NCBI RefSeq assembly: GCF_009765735.1
Contig: NZ_LMUW01000164.1
Coordinates: 35,194-90,354 of the forward strand
Origin: Xenophilus sp. L33
GTDB taxonomy: Bacteria; Pseudomonadota; Gammaproteobacteria; Burkholderiales; Burkholderiaceae_C
Reading direction: 5' to 3'
Length of the DNA stretch: 55,161 bases
Position 1 is the first letter of the stretch, and every line of letters starts with the position of its first letter. The translations under genes were made by a program, and so were the position numbers. Below the pieces are notes generated by a model. That model was not told the DNA's origin and did not search any database. It worked only from the letters and a program-made list of their open reading frames with translations. Below, piece by piece: positions 8,006 through 16,125 of the stretch.

Positions 8006-9003
8006 GCGCGCTCGACCTCCGGTGCGGCCACCCGCTCGATCGGCGACTTCGGCAAGGCCGTGCGCCGCCCGAAGAGCCGCACCACCGCGCCCGAGATGCC
8101 CTGCGGCGCGAAGACGATCACCACGATCAGCCCGACCCCGAAGATCGCCATCCAGTGGCTGGCGTAGTCGCCCAGCCAGTCCTTCACCAGGAAGTAGAAG
8201 ATCGCGCCCAGCGCCGGCCCCCACAGCGCCCGCGTGCCGCCGACCACGACCATCATCAGCGCGGTGCCGGAGACGCTCCAGTGCAGGTTCTCCGGCGAGA
8301 CGAAGCCGGTGTTGAGCGCCGACAGCACGCCGCCGATGGCGGTGACGCCGGCCGACAGCGCGAACACCGCCGCCCGCGGCAGCAGCGTCCGGATGCCGAT
8401 GAAGCGGGCCCGCTCCTCGTTGTCGCGCACCGCCTCGGTGATCGCGCCGAAGCGCCCGCGCAGCAGCAGCGACAGCGCCAGCATCACCAGCACCATCACG
8501 CTCCAGCACAGCGCGAACATCGCCGGTGGCTTGAGCAGCGCCGAGACCTGGGCACCGAAGAGCGTCGACGGCCAGTCGACGTTCATGCCGTCGGCGCCGC
8601 CGGTGAGGCCGCGCGAGCGCGAGGCGCTCAGGTAGACCATCTGCCCCACCGCCAGGGTCAGCATGCCGAAGGCGATGCCGGGCACGCGCACCACCACCAG
8701 CCCCAGCACGAAGGCGATCGCCGTGATGCCGAGCACCGCGACCAGCACCGCCGCCTCCGCCGGCATCGCATGCACCTGCAGCAGGATGGCGACCACGTAG
8801 CCGGCGCTGCCGAAGAAGGTCGCGTGGCCGAAGCTCACCAGGCCGTTCTGCCGCAGCAGCAGGCCCAGGCCAAGCGCGAAGACCGCGAAGATGGTGGCCT
8901 GCGTCAGCAGCGACAGCACCGTGCTGGAGCCGACCAGCGTCGCGACCGCCGCGCCCAGCGCCAGGGCGACGACGGTGAAGAGCAGGATGCGGGCGATCGA
9001 CAT
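8002..9003 (-). CDS. livM: LIV-type ABC transporter permease (LivM)
   Basis: The 333-residue inner-membrane permease has about eight to ten hydrophobic segments. It contains the family motifs GLGLLLRQNGLVSFGHATFFGSAGYV and the cytoplasmic loop EAVRDNEERARFIGI, which is the coupling region for the ATPase. A conserved C-terminal segment GTRALWGPALGAIFYFLVKDWL follows. It lies between livH (14-base gap) and livG (4-base overlap). With LivH it forms the transmembrane channel. A short hydrophilic tail after LFGRRTALPKS is unremarkable. Confidence 0.93.
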   Translation of the reverse strand: MSIARILLFTVVALALGAAVATLVGSSTVLSLLTQATIFAVFALGLGLLLRQNGLVSFGHATFFGSAGYVVAILLQVHAMPAEAAVLVAVLGITAIAFVLGLVVVRVPGIAFGMLTLAVGQMVYLSASRSRGLTGGADGMNVDWPSTLFGAQVSALLKPPAMFALCWSVMVLVMLALSLLLRGRFGAITEAVRDNEERARFIGIRTLLPRAAVFALSAGVTAIGGVLSALNTGFVSPENLHWSVSGTALMMVVVGGTRALWGPALGAIFYFLVKDWLGDYASHWMAIFGVGLIVVIVFAPQGISGAVVRLFGRRTALPKSPIERVAAPEVERA

Positions 9004-9016
9004 GGCGCGCGCGTCC

Positions 9017-9865
9017 TCAGGTCCGGCTGCCGGCCAAACCGGCCGGCTTCCACAGCAGCACCGCCACCATCAGCGCGAAGGGCAGCAGCGCCGCCGCCTG
9101 CGGCAGGTAGACCGCGCCGATGGCCTGGATCAGCCCGAGCACGATCGCCGCGATGAAGGCGCCGGCCAGGCTGCCCAGGCCGCCGATCACCACCACCACG
9201 AAGGAGTCGATCAGCACGTCGCTGCTCATCGAGGGCGACAGCGACAGGAAGGGCGCGGCCACCACGCCGGCCAGCCCGGCCAGCGCGGCGCCGAGGCCGA
9301 CCACGCCGGCCGACAGGAGGTCGGTGTTGACCCCCTGCATCGCGGTGGTGGTCGGGTCGGTGCTGGCCGCCCGCACGAAGAGGCCGGCGCTCGACAGGCG
9401 CAGCCAGAGGCTCAGGCCCAGCGCCACCGCCGCGCCGACCACGATGACCGCGATGCGGTAGGCCGGCACCGCGGCGCCCATGAGGTCGACCGAGAAGTTG
9501 AGCAGCGGCGGCGCCTGGATCGACAGGTTGCCGGTGCCCCAGACGGTCTGCACGAAGTCCTCGATCAGCAGCATCAGCCCGAAGGTGACCAGCACCACGG
9601 TGAGCGGATCGCGGTCCTGCAGCAGCCGGAAGCCGAAGCGGTCGAGCAGCGCGCCGAACACCGCCATCAGCGCCGGCGCGACCACCAGCGCGACCCAGAA
9701 GTTGCTCACCGAGGCCAGCGTGTAGCCGAGGTAGGCACCCAGCATGTAGAGCGAGCCGTGCGCGAAGTTCACGACCCGGCGCAGGCCGTAGATGAGCGCC
9801 AGCCCCGAGCACATGACGATCAGCAGCGCGCCGTAGACGAGGCCGTTGAAGACGTTGATCAGCAT
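9017..9865 (-). CDS. livH: LIV-type ABC transporter permease (LivH)
   Basis: The 282-residue inner-membrane permease opens MLINVFNGLVYGALLIVMCSGLALIYGLRRVVNFAHGSLYMLGAY, the classical LivH N-terminus with the NFAHGSLYMLGAY motif. It has about eight membrane segments and the coupling loop FVRAASTDPTTTAMQGVNTD. ATG 9865 is chosen from the family consensus; GTG 9880 in frame would add five residues, and neither has a strong ribosome site. The gene begins only 37 bases after the shikimate-dehydrogenase-like gene, so the transporter is probably transcribed from the promoter at 10750-10778. Confidence 0.92.
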   Translation of the reverse strand: MLINVFNGLVYGALLIVMCSGLALIYGLRRVVNFAHGSLYMLGAYLGYTLASVSNFWVALVVAPALMAVFGALLDRFGFRLLQDRDPLTVVLVTFGLMLLIEDFVQTVWGTGNLSIQAPPLLNFSVDLMGAAVPAYRIAVIVVGAAVALGLSLWLRLSSAGLFVRAASTDPTTTAMQGVNTDLLSAGVVGLGAALAGLAGVVAAPFLSLSPSMSSDVLIDSFVVVVIGGLGSLAGAFIAAIVLGLIQAIGAVYLPQAAALLPFALMVAVLLWKPAGLAGSRT

Positions 9866-9902
9866 GGCGCGATCATGCACCGGAGGTCGACGGCAACGCT
9901 AT

Positions 9903-10715
9903 TCACCTGCACCCTAGTGCCTGGTCCTGCAGCAGGAAGTCGACCATCAGGTCGCGCACCTGCATGAACATGTCGACGCCGGTGATGGTGCGGCAGCCGC
10001 GGGCCAGCGCGGCGCCGATCAGCGGCGTCAACTCCGGCTCGGTGACCACGCAGCCGACGTAGGCGTCGGGGTCGAGCCGATCGACCTGCACCGGCAGCGC
10101 ATCCGTGGCCTTCATGCCGGCCGGCGTGGCGTTGATGACCACGCCGAAGCCCTGCGGATCGGTGGAGCCCTCGCTCACCGGGCAGCGGCCGAGCGCGGCC
10201 AGCCGCTGCACCAGCGCCCGGCACCGCGCCGGGTCTTCGTCGTGCACCGCCAGCGCGCTGACGCCGGCCAGCACCAGCGACTGCCCGATGGCCGTGCCGG
10301 CGCCGCCGGCGCCGACCAGCAGCGCCCGCCGGCCGGCCGGATCGCATTCGCGATGGCGCATCGCGGCGACGAAGCCGAGGCCGTCGAACATGTCGCCGTG
10401 CCAGCTGCCGTCGGCATTGCGCCGCATGGTGTTGACCGCGCCGAGGAAGGCGGCGCGCTCGGAGGTGGTCGCGCAGAGCGCGAAGCAGTCGAACTTGTGG
10501 GGCACCGTGACGATGATCGCGTCGACGTTGCGGGCCTGCGAGACGCCGGCGAGCCAGCCGGACAGCGCGGCCGGCGGCACGTGGGCCGGCATCACCATCG
10601 CGTTGTGGCCGCGCGCCTCGTAGACGCGGGTCACCTCGGCCGGCGACTTCACCTGGGCGATCGGGTCGCCGACGATGAAGTGCACGCGGGTGGCTCCGTC
10701 GAGCATGGAAGGCAT
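9903..10715 (-). CDS. Shikimate/quinate dehydrogenase-like protein (AroE family, divergent)
   Basis: The 270-residue protein has the AroE fold. Lys74 (VTVPHKF), Asn95 (GAVNTM) and Asp111 (GDMFDGLGF) match the catalytic Lys, Asn and Asp of shikimate dehydrogenase. GAGGAG at 135-140 is the dinucleotide loop, and NATPAGM is conserved. There are two informative changes. The SxS carboxylate-binding pair of AroE is reduced to V22-x-S24 (QVKSP). The NRT segment that holds the NADP phosphate is replaced by HDEDPARC with Asp159, which predicts NAD use as in catabolic quinate dehydrogenases. ATG 10715 has an AGGGGA site. It leads the LIV transporter operon and is divergent from a TIM-barrel isomerase-like gene. 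It is unlikely to be the biosynthetic AroE. Confidence 0.85.
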   Translation of the reverse strand: MPSMLDGATRVHFIVGDPIAQVKSPAEVTRVYEARGHNAMVMPAHVPPAALSGWLAGVSQARNVDAIIVTVPHKFDCFALCATTSERAAFLGAVNTMRRNADGSWHGDMFDGLGFVAAMRHRECDPAGRRALLVGAGGAGTAIGQSLVLAGVSALAVHDEDPARCRALVQRLAALGRCPVSEGSTDPQGFGVVINATPAGMKATDALPVQVDRLDPDAYVGCVVTEPELTPLIGAALARGCRTITGVDMFMQVRDLMVDFLLQDQALGCR

Positions 10716-10749
10716 GGGCAAGGTCCCCTGATTGTTCTCGTGACGGGCG

Positions 10750-10810
10750 ATCATAGAATTAAATGGAATTCCGTTCAATTGTTGAATTTCATTCCATTCA
10801 TTGCTAGGAT
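10750..10810. promoter_or_regulatory. Divergent back-to-back promoters sharing a palindromic operator
   Basis: On the plus strand TTGAAT (10782-10787) and TAGGAT (10805-10810) are 17 bases apart. On the minus strand TTGAAC (10778-10773) and TATGAT (10755-10750) are also exactly 17 apart. The two -35 boxes lie inside an inverted repeat with 16-base arms at 10763-10778 and 10782-10797 around a TTG spacer, matching at 12 of 16 positions, with outer arms ATGGAAT and ATTCCAT. One bound protein could control both catabolic arms. The TGGAAT half-site is reminiscent of IclR-family operators, but no iclR gene lies in the window, so the regulator is unknown. Confidence 0.65.
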
Positions 10811-10837
10811 CCGTCCCGTGTTCAGGAGGAAAGCCCC

Positions 10838-11662
10838 ATGCCGCGCACCTATTCACTGGCCTACCTGAGTGCATGGTCGCTGGAGCCGCCGCAGGCGGTC
10901 CGGCTGGCTGCCGAGTTGGGCTACGCCTTCGCCGGCCTGCGCCTCCTGCCCAACAGCGCCGGCGCGCAGCAGCAGTTCCTGATCGACCGGCCCGAGGCGC
11001 TGCGCGAGACCGTGGCAGCCCAGCGCGATACCGGCGTCGGCATCTTCGACCTCGAGCTGATCCGCATCGGCCCGGTCTTCGATGCCCGCGCCTACCTGCC
11101 GCTCTTCGACGTCGGCGCCACGCTGCAGGCCAAGGCGGTGCTGGTGGCCGGCGACGACACCGACGAACAGCGCCTCACCGACAGCTACGGCCGCCTGTGC
11201 GAAGTCATGCAGCCCTTCGGCATGAGCGCCGACCTCGAATTCATGCCCTGGACCGGCGTGCGCGACGCCAATGCCGCGCTGCGCGTGATCCGAGGCGCCG
11301 ACAGCCCGCCGAACGCCGGCATCCTGGTCGATGCCCTGCACGTCGATCGCTCGACCACCACGCTGGACGACATCCGCGCGCTGCCGCGCGAGCTGCTGCA
11401 CTACGCGCAGATCTGCGACGCGCCGACCCGCGCCCAGCACGGCCGCGACTTCACGGTCGAGGAAATGATCCACACCGCGCGCTGCGAGCGCCTGCTGCCC
11501 GGCGAAGGCGGCATCGACCTCCAGGGCCTGTTCGACGCCCTGCCGGCCGACCTGCCGATCAGCGTCGAGGTGGTGCACCTCGATCGCATGGCCGAGGCGG
11601 GCGCCACCGAATGGGCCCGCCGCTGCCTGGCTGCGAGCCGTCCCTTCCTCGAGCCGCGCTGA
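10838..11662 (+). CDS. Sugar phosphate isomerase/epimerase family TIM-barrel enzyme
   Basis: The 274-residue xylose-isomerase-like TIM barrel belongs to the superfamily of IolE, hydroxypyruvate isomerase and 3-dehydroshikimate dehydratase. Candidate metal ligands follow the family order: Glu in SADLEFMPW, Asp/His in GILVDALHVDRS, Asp in YAQICDAP and a last Glu in ISVEVVH. An AGGAGG ribosome site precedes ATG 10838. It is divergent from the AroE-like gene. Because 3-dehydroshikimate dehydratases of this fold act right after shikimate/quinate dehydrogenases, a dehydratase or isomerase acting on the product of that enzyme is a plausible but unproven role. Confidence 0.82.
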   Translation: MPRTYSLAYLSAWSLEPPQAVRLAAELGYAFAGLRLLPNSAGAQQQFLIDRPEALRETVAAQRDTGVGIFDLELIRIGPVFDARAYLPLFDVGATLQAKAVLVAGDDTDEQRLTDSYGRLCEVMQPFGMSADLEFMPWTGVRDANAALRVIRGADSPPNAGILVDALHVDRSTTTLDDIRALPRELLHYAQICDAPTRAQHGRDFTVEEMIHTARCERLLPGEGGIDLQGLFDALPADLPISVEVVHLDRMAEAGATEWARRCLAASRPFLEPR

Positions 11663-11686
11663 GCGGCCGCCTTCAACCGAGACACC

Positions 11687-12847
11687 ATGGATTTCTCCCT
11701 CTCCGACGAACAGCGCATGCTGGTCGACACCGTGCGCCGCTTCATCGCCACCGAGCTGGCACCGCTCGAGGACCGCATCGAGCAGCAGGGCTTCCTCGAC
11801 CCCGAACTGGCGCGCGCGGTGCATGCGAAGTCGAAGGCACTCGGCCTCTACGCGCTCAACTTCCCCGAAGCCGCGGGCGGCGGCGGCCTCTCGGCGGTGG
11901 ACCGCATGCTGTGCGAGGAACAGTTCGGCCACACCACCGACATCCTGATCCGCCGCGCCTTCGGCAACGTCTACGAGCCGCTGCTGGAGTGCAAGGGCGA
12001 GCAGGTCGCCCGCTGGCTGCAACCGGCGGTGGCCGGCGCGCGCACCTGCGCGATCGCGATCACCGAGCCCGGCGCAGGCTCCGACGCGCAGGGCATCACG
12101 ACCCGGGCGACGAAGACCGCCGACGGCTGGCGCCTGAACGGCAGCAAGCACTTCATCAGCGACGGCGAATGGAGCGACTTCTTCCTGGTCTCGGCCAAGA
12201 CCGGCGACAAGGAGATCTCGATGTTCATGGTCGACAAGGGCCTCGCCGGCTTCACCGTCGGCAAGGACCAGAAGATGATGGGCGTGCGCGGCACGCCGCA
12301 CCTGGAGCTGTTCTTCGACGACGTGCCGCTGGAGCCGCTCGCGCTGCTCGGCGAGCAGGGCCAGGGCTTCAAGCTGGCGATGGGCGCGCTCAACGTGGTG
12401 CGGCTGGCGCAGGTCGGCGCCCGCGCCGTCGGCAAGGCCAGCCACGTGCTGGAACTGATGGTCGAGCAGGCCAACCAGCGCAAGCAGTTCGGCCAGAAGA
12501 TCGGCGACTTCCAGCTGATCCAGCAGATGCTCGCCGACAGCGCCATCGAGATCAACGCCGCCCGCTTCATGGTGCTGAACGCGGCCTGGCTGCTCGACCA
12601 GGGCGCCGACGCCCGCGAGCAGATCGCGATGGTCAAGGTGCATGCGGCCGAGACGCTGGGCCGGGTGGTCGACCGCGCGGTGCAGCTCTTCGGCGGCATG
12701 GGCTTCTGCAAGGAACTGCCGATCGAGCGCTACTACCGCGACGCCCGCATCTACCGCATCTTCGACGGCACCAGCGAGATCCACCGCACGGTGATCGCCC
12801 GCAGCGTCATGAAGAAGGGCGCGGCGCTCTTCGAGCTGCACCGGTGA
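11687..12847 (+). CDS. Acyl-CoA dehydrogenase family protein
   Basis: The 386-residue flavoprotein has all three acyl-CoA dehydrogenase domains: the N-terminal helical domain from MDFSLSDEQRMLVDTVRRF, the middle FAD domain with AIAITEPGAGSDAQGITT, and the C-terminal bundle with RKQFGQKIGDFQLIQQMLAD. The C-terminal signature reads RIFDGTSEIHR, with Asp360 where short- and medium-chain enzymes have their catalytic Glu. Either the base is Asp here or a Glu elsewhere serves, as in some family members. Its stop overlaps the start of the CoA-transferase gene by four bases. It likely oxidises a CoA thioester made by that transferase. Confidence 0.92.
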   Translation: MDFSLSDEQRMLVDTVRRFIATELAPLEDRIEQQGFLDPELARAVHAKSKALGLYALNFPEAAGGGGLSAVDRMLCEEQFGHTTDILIRRAFGNVYEPLLECKGEQVARWLQPAVAGARTCAIAITEPGAGSDAQGITTRATKTADGWRLNGSKHFISDGEWSDFFLVSAKTGDKEISMFMVDKGLAGFTVGKDQKMMGVRGTPHLELFFDDVPLEPLALLGEQGQGFKLAMGALNVVRLAQVGARAVGKASHVLELMVEQANQRKQFGQKIGDFQLIQQMLADSAIEINAARFMVLNAAWLLDQGADAREQIAMVKVHAAETLGRVVDRAVQLFGGMGFCKELPIERYYRDARIYRIFDGTSEIHRTVIARSVMKKGAALFELHR

Positions 12848-14448
12848 ACGAGATGGCGAGCAAGTTCATGAGCGCGGCCGACGCCGCCGCATTGATCCGC
12901 GACGGCGACACCGTCGGCCTGATGGGCGGCGGCGGCGGCCTGATGGAGGCGACCTGCCTCTTCCAGGCGGTGCAGGCGCGCTTCCTTTCGACGCAGCAGC
13001 CGCGCGGCCTGACCATGATCCATGCGCTCGGCATCGGCGACAAGAAGACGCTGGGCATGAACTGCTTCGCGCACGAAGGCCTGGTCAAGCGGGTGATCGG
13101 CGGGCACTGGGTCTGGTCGCCGGCGATGCAGAAGCTGGCCGAGGACGAGAAGATCGAGGCCTACATCCTGCCCGGCGGCGTCTCCAGCCAGCTGATGCGC
13201 GAGATCGGCGCCGGCCGGCCCGGCCTCTTCACCCACGTCGGCCTCGGCACGGTCTGCGACCCGCGCCAGGGCGGCGGCAAGATGAACCGCTCGGCGGTCG
13301 AAGACCTGTCGGAGGTGGTGACCCTCGACGGCCGCGAATACCTGCGCTACAGGCCTTTCCCGATCCACGTCGCGCTGGTGCGGGCCAGCGCCGCCGACGA
13401 GGACGGCAACATCAGCTTCGAGCACGAGGCCGCGAACCTCGACGCCCAGTCGCTCGCATTGGCGGCGCGCAACAGCGGCGGCCGGGTGATCGTGCAGGTC
13501 AAGGAGCGGCTGCCGCGCGGCGCGCTCAAGGCGCGCGAGGTGCGCATCCCGGCGGCCTGGGTCGATGCGATCGTGGTCGATCGCGAGCAGAAGACCAGCT
13601 ACGACATCCCCTTCGACCCGGCGCTCAGCGGCGAGCTGCACGGCGAGGCGCGCGCGGCCAGCGAACGCGCCGACCACGCGGCCGAGCAGCGGGCCGCGGC
13701 CGAGGCCTTCAGCGAGCGCCAGGCGATCGCGCGGCGCGCGGCGATGGAACTCTTCAACACCGGCAAGGCCCGGCCGGTGGTGAACTACGGCGTCGGCGTG
13801 CCCGACGCGGTCGCCAAGCTGATCGCCTCGCGCGGCGAGATGGACCGCATCTACCAGACCATCGAGCACGGCACCTACGGCGGCACCCTGATGGACGGCG
13901 TGCTCTTCGGCTACGCCCGCAACGCCAGCGCGATGCTCGACGCGCCGACCCAGTTCGACTTCTACGCCGGCGGCGGTCTGGACATCGCCTTCCTCGGCTT
14001 CGGCGAATTCGACGCCCACGGCAACGTCAACGCCTCGCGCCTGGGCGGCCTCACGGTCGGCCCGGGCGGCTTCATCGACATCGCGCAGAACGCGCGCAAG
14101 GTGGTCTTCTGCGGCACCTTCGCGGCCAAGGGCGTGCAGTTGCAGACCGGCGACGGCCAATTGCGAGTGCGCCAGCAGGGCAAGGTGCGCAAGATGGTGC
14201 CGGAGGTCGAGCAGATCACCTTCAGCGGCCCGCAGTCGCGGCAGCGCGGCCAGCAGGTGCTGTTCCTCACCGAGCGCGGCAGCTTCCGGCTGACGGCCGA
14301 AGGCATGGAGCTGTTCGAGATCGCGCCGGGCGTCGACCTGCAGCGCGACCTGCTCGACCAGATGGACTTCGTGCCGCGCATCGCGACGCCGCTGGCGGTG
14401 ATGGACGCCGCACACTTCACGGCGCCCGGCGCTTCGCCCGGCGCCTGA
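12844..14448 (+). CDS. Fused alpha-beta acyl-CoA:carboxylate CoA-transferase (family I)
   Basis: The 534-residue protein has both halves of a family I CoA-transferase in one chain. The N-terminal (alpha-like) half contains DGDTVGLMGGGGGLMEA and SFEHEAANLDAQSLALAARNSGG. The C-terminal (beta-like) half contains VNYGVGVPDAVAKL and the catalytic glutamate motif IEHGTYGG (Glu341 counted from the GTG). Such enzymes move CoA between acetyl- or succinyl-CoA and a carboxylic acid through a glutamyl-CoA intermediate. GTG 12844 overlaps the acyl-CoA dehydrogenase stop (GTGA); ATG 12853 is an alternative start. It is the third gene of the plus arm and would activate the substrate or recycle CoA. The closest described relatives are propionate and YdiF-type transferases. 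Confidence 0.88.
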   Translation: MNEMASKFMSAADAAALIRDGDTVGLMGGGGGLMEATCLFQAVQARFLSTQQPRGLTMIHALGIGDKKTLGMNCFAHEGLVKRVIGGHWVWSPAMQKLAEDEKIEAYILPGGVSSQLMREIGAGRPGLFTHVGLGTVCDPRQGGGKMNRSAVEDLSEVVTLDGREYLRYRPFPIHVALVRASAADEDGNISFEHEAANLDAQSLALAARNSGGRVIVQVKERLPRGALKAREVRIPAAWVDAIVVDREQKTSYDIPFDPALSGELHGEARAASERADHAAEQRAAAEAFSERQAIARRAAMELFNTGKARPVVNYGVGVPDAVAKLIASRGEMDRIYQTIEHGTYGGTLMDGVLFGYARNASAMLDAPTQFDFYAGGGLDIAFLGFGEFDAHGNVNASRLGGLTVGPGGFIDIAQNARKVVFCGTFAAKGVQLQTGDGQLRVRQQGKVRKMVPEVEQITFSGPQSRQRGQQVLFLTERGSFRLTAEGMELFEIAPGVDLQRDLLDQMDFVPRIATPLAVMDAAHFTAPGASPGA

Positions 14449-14516
14449 GCCCCCGGCGCTTGAATTCGCCGTCCCCGGCATCATTTCGAGCAACACACGC
14501 CCGAGCCGGAGAATCC

Positions 14517-14960
14517 ATGACCACCGCCAACGAAACCCTGCACATCGTCTGCCCGCACTGCCACACCACCAACCGGCTGCGCGCCGACCAGATGGCGAGC
14601 GCGCCCGACTGCGGCAAGTGCCACCAGGCGCTCTTCACCGGCCATTCCACCGCGCTCGACGAGGCCGCCTTCGACCGCCACGTGGCGCGCAACGAGATTC
14701 CGGTGCTGGTCGACTTCTGGGCGCCGTGGTGCGGTCCCTGCCGCCAGATGGCGCCGGGCTACGAGCAGGCCGCCGCGAAGCTCGAGCCGGGCGTGCGCTT
14801 CGCCAAGGTCGACACCGAGGCGGTGCCGGCGCTCGGCGCCCGCTTCAACATCCGCAGCATCCCGACGCTGGCGCTCTTCAAGGGCGGCCGCGAGGTCGCG
14901 CGCCAGGCCGGCGCGATGGGCGCGGCGGACATCGAGCGCTGGGTGCAGGCGCACCGCTGA
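14517..14960 (+). CDS. trxC: Thioredoxin 2 (TrxC)
   Basis: The 147-residue protein has the two-part TrxC architecture. An N-terminal zinc ribbon is visible as CPHC and CGKC in HIVCPHCHTTN and PDCGKCHQALF, and is followed by a thioredoxin fold with the active site WCGPC and the cis-Pro segment SIPTLALFKGG. TrxC reduces protein disulfides in the cytoplasm and is often linked to oxidative stress. ATG 14517 has GGAGA nearby. The gene is 68 bases after the CoA-transferase and may or may not share its transcript. Confidence 0.95.
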   Translation: MTTANETLHIVCPHCHTTNRLRADQMASAPDCGKCHQALFTGHSTALDEAAFDRHVARNEIPVLVDFWAPWCGPCRQMAPGYEQAAAKLEPGVRFAKVDTEAVPALGARFNIRSIPTLALFKGGREVARQAGAMGAADIERWVQAHR

Positions 14961-15046
14961 GCGCGGCTTTTGCCGAAGGTCGGGAGCGGCGCCCGCTGCC
15001 GCCGCGTAGGATGCGTCACATCCTCGCCACCCGCCGCCGACCTTCC

Positions 15047-15967
15047 ATGCCGACGCCACTCGCGCAGACCGACGCGCACGACTCGCACGATTCGATCCGC
15101 CGGCGCTTCCACAGCCAGCCGGTGCCGACCCTCACCGCGCGCAAGGACCTTCGCCATCCGATCGTCTTCTCGCACGTGAGGAGCGAGGCGGCGATGCCCG
15201 CGCCCACCTTGCGTCCGCCGGTGGAAAGGGCCTTCGCGCTGCACGTGCACCACCGGCCGATCCACCGCGGCGACATGTGGCTGGGCGGCCGCCACGTCGC
15301 CCTGCCTCGCGTCGGCGACGGTGGCCTGGTCATCTTCGACCTGCAGTCGGAGCCGACCGCGCAGATCCACGAGGGCTTCGAGTTCTCGCGCTTCCATCTG
15401 TCGCAGTCGGCGATGGACGAGATGGCCTACGAACGCGGCCTGGCGCCGGTCACCGCGCTGCGCTCCGAAGACTTCCTGCCGGACCCGGTCGTGAAGCATC
15501 TCGCGCTGGCGCTGGTGCAGCGCGCCGCGGTGCTCGGGCCGGAAAAGGACACCCTCTTCATCGACGCCATCACGCTGGCGCTCTTCGCCCACGTGGCGCA
15601 GCGCTACGGCGGCGCCCGAGACCCGGCGAACCGCACCGGACAGTTGCTGCCCTGGCAATTGCGGCGGGTGCACGAATGGGCGCAGGCGCATCTGCAGGAT
15701 GCGATGTCGATCGCGGAACTGGCCGCCCTGCTCGACCTGTCTCCCAGCCACTTCGCGCGCGCCTTCGGCAAGTCGATGGGCGTGCCGCCGCACAAGTGGG
15801 TGCTGCGGCTGCGCATCGAGCGCGCCAAGCAGCTGCTCCGAGTCAGTGCGATGCCGCTCTCCGAGGTGGCCGACAGCTGCGGCTTCGTCGACCAGAGCCA
15901 CTTCAGCAGCGTCTTCCTGCGCACCGAGGGCACCACGCCCGGACGCTGGCGCCGGCGGCTGATGTAG
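15047..15967 (+). CDS. AraC family transcriptional regulator
   Basis: A 306-residue AraC-type activator. The N-terminal 190 residues form a degenerate sensor with HVHHRPIHRGDMWLGGRHVALPRVGDGGLVIFDL, unlike the cupin of the first AraC protein in this window. The C-terminal DNA-binding domain has ELAALLDLSPSHFARAFGKSMGVPPHKWV and SEVADSCGFVDQSHFSSVFLRTEGTTPGRWR. ATG 15047 gives a normal family length; ATG 15011 in frame would add 12 residues. The likely target is the alpha/beta hydrolase gene 158 bases downstream, based on adjacency only. Confidence 0.88.
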   Translation: MPTPLAQTDAHDSHDSIRRRFHSQPVPTLTARKDLRHPIVFSHVRSEAAMPAPTLRPPVERAFALHVHHRPIHRGDMWLGGRHVALPRVGDGGLVIFDLQSEPTAQIHEGFEFSRFHLSQSAMDEMAYERGLAPVTALRSEDFLPDPVVKHLALALVQRAAVLGPEKDTLFIDAITLALFAHVAQRYGGARDPANRTGQLLPWQLRRVHEWAQAHLQDAMSIAELAALLDLSPSHFARAFGKSMGVPPHKWVLRLRIERAKQLLRVSAMPLSEVADSCGFVDQSHFSSVFLRTEGTTPGRWRRRLM

Positions 15968-16125
15968 CGCGACGACGGACGCCGTTTTCCGGTCGCGCTC
16001 GCCGTTGTTCGCATGCGCGCGTTATCTGCAATCCGCGCGCCTTTCTTGCCATACAGGCGCCGCCGCATTTCGCAGAATGACCGCTGGCGTGACGCTGTCG
16101 CGCCCTTCTCAAAGGAACATCGGTC

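Noticed and set aside
10853..12841. Very long open frame on the minus strand opposite the isomerase-like and acyl-CoA dehydrogenase genes
   Set aside because: It has no family motifs and is His/Gln/Arg/Asp-rich, typical of the antisense shadow of high-GC genes; both plus-strand genes have clear catalytic motifs.
10801..12843. Open plus-strand extension that would fuse upstream sequence to the CoA-transferase
   Set aside because: The extension is out of frame with the isomerase-like and acyl-CoA dehydrogenase genes and lacks motifs; the CoA-transferase begins at 12844 or 12853.
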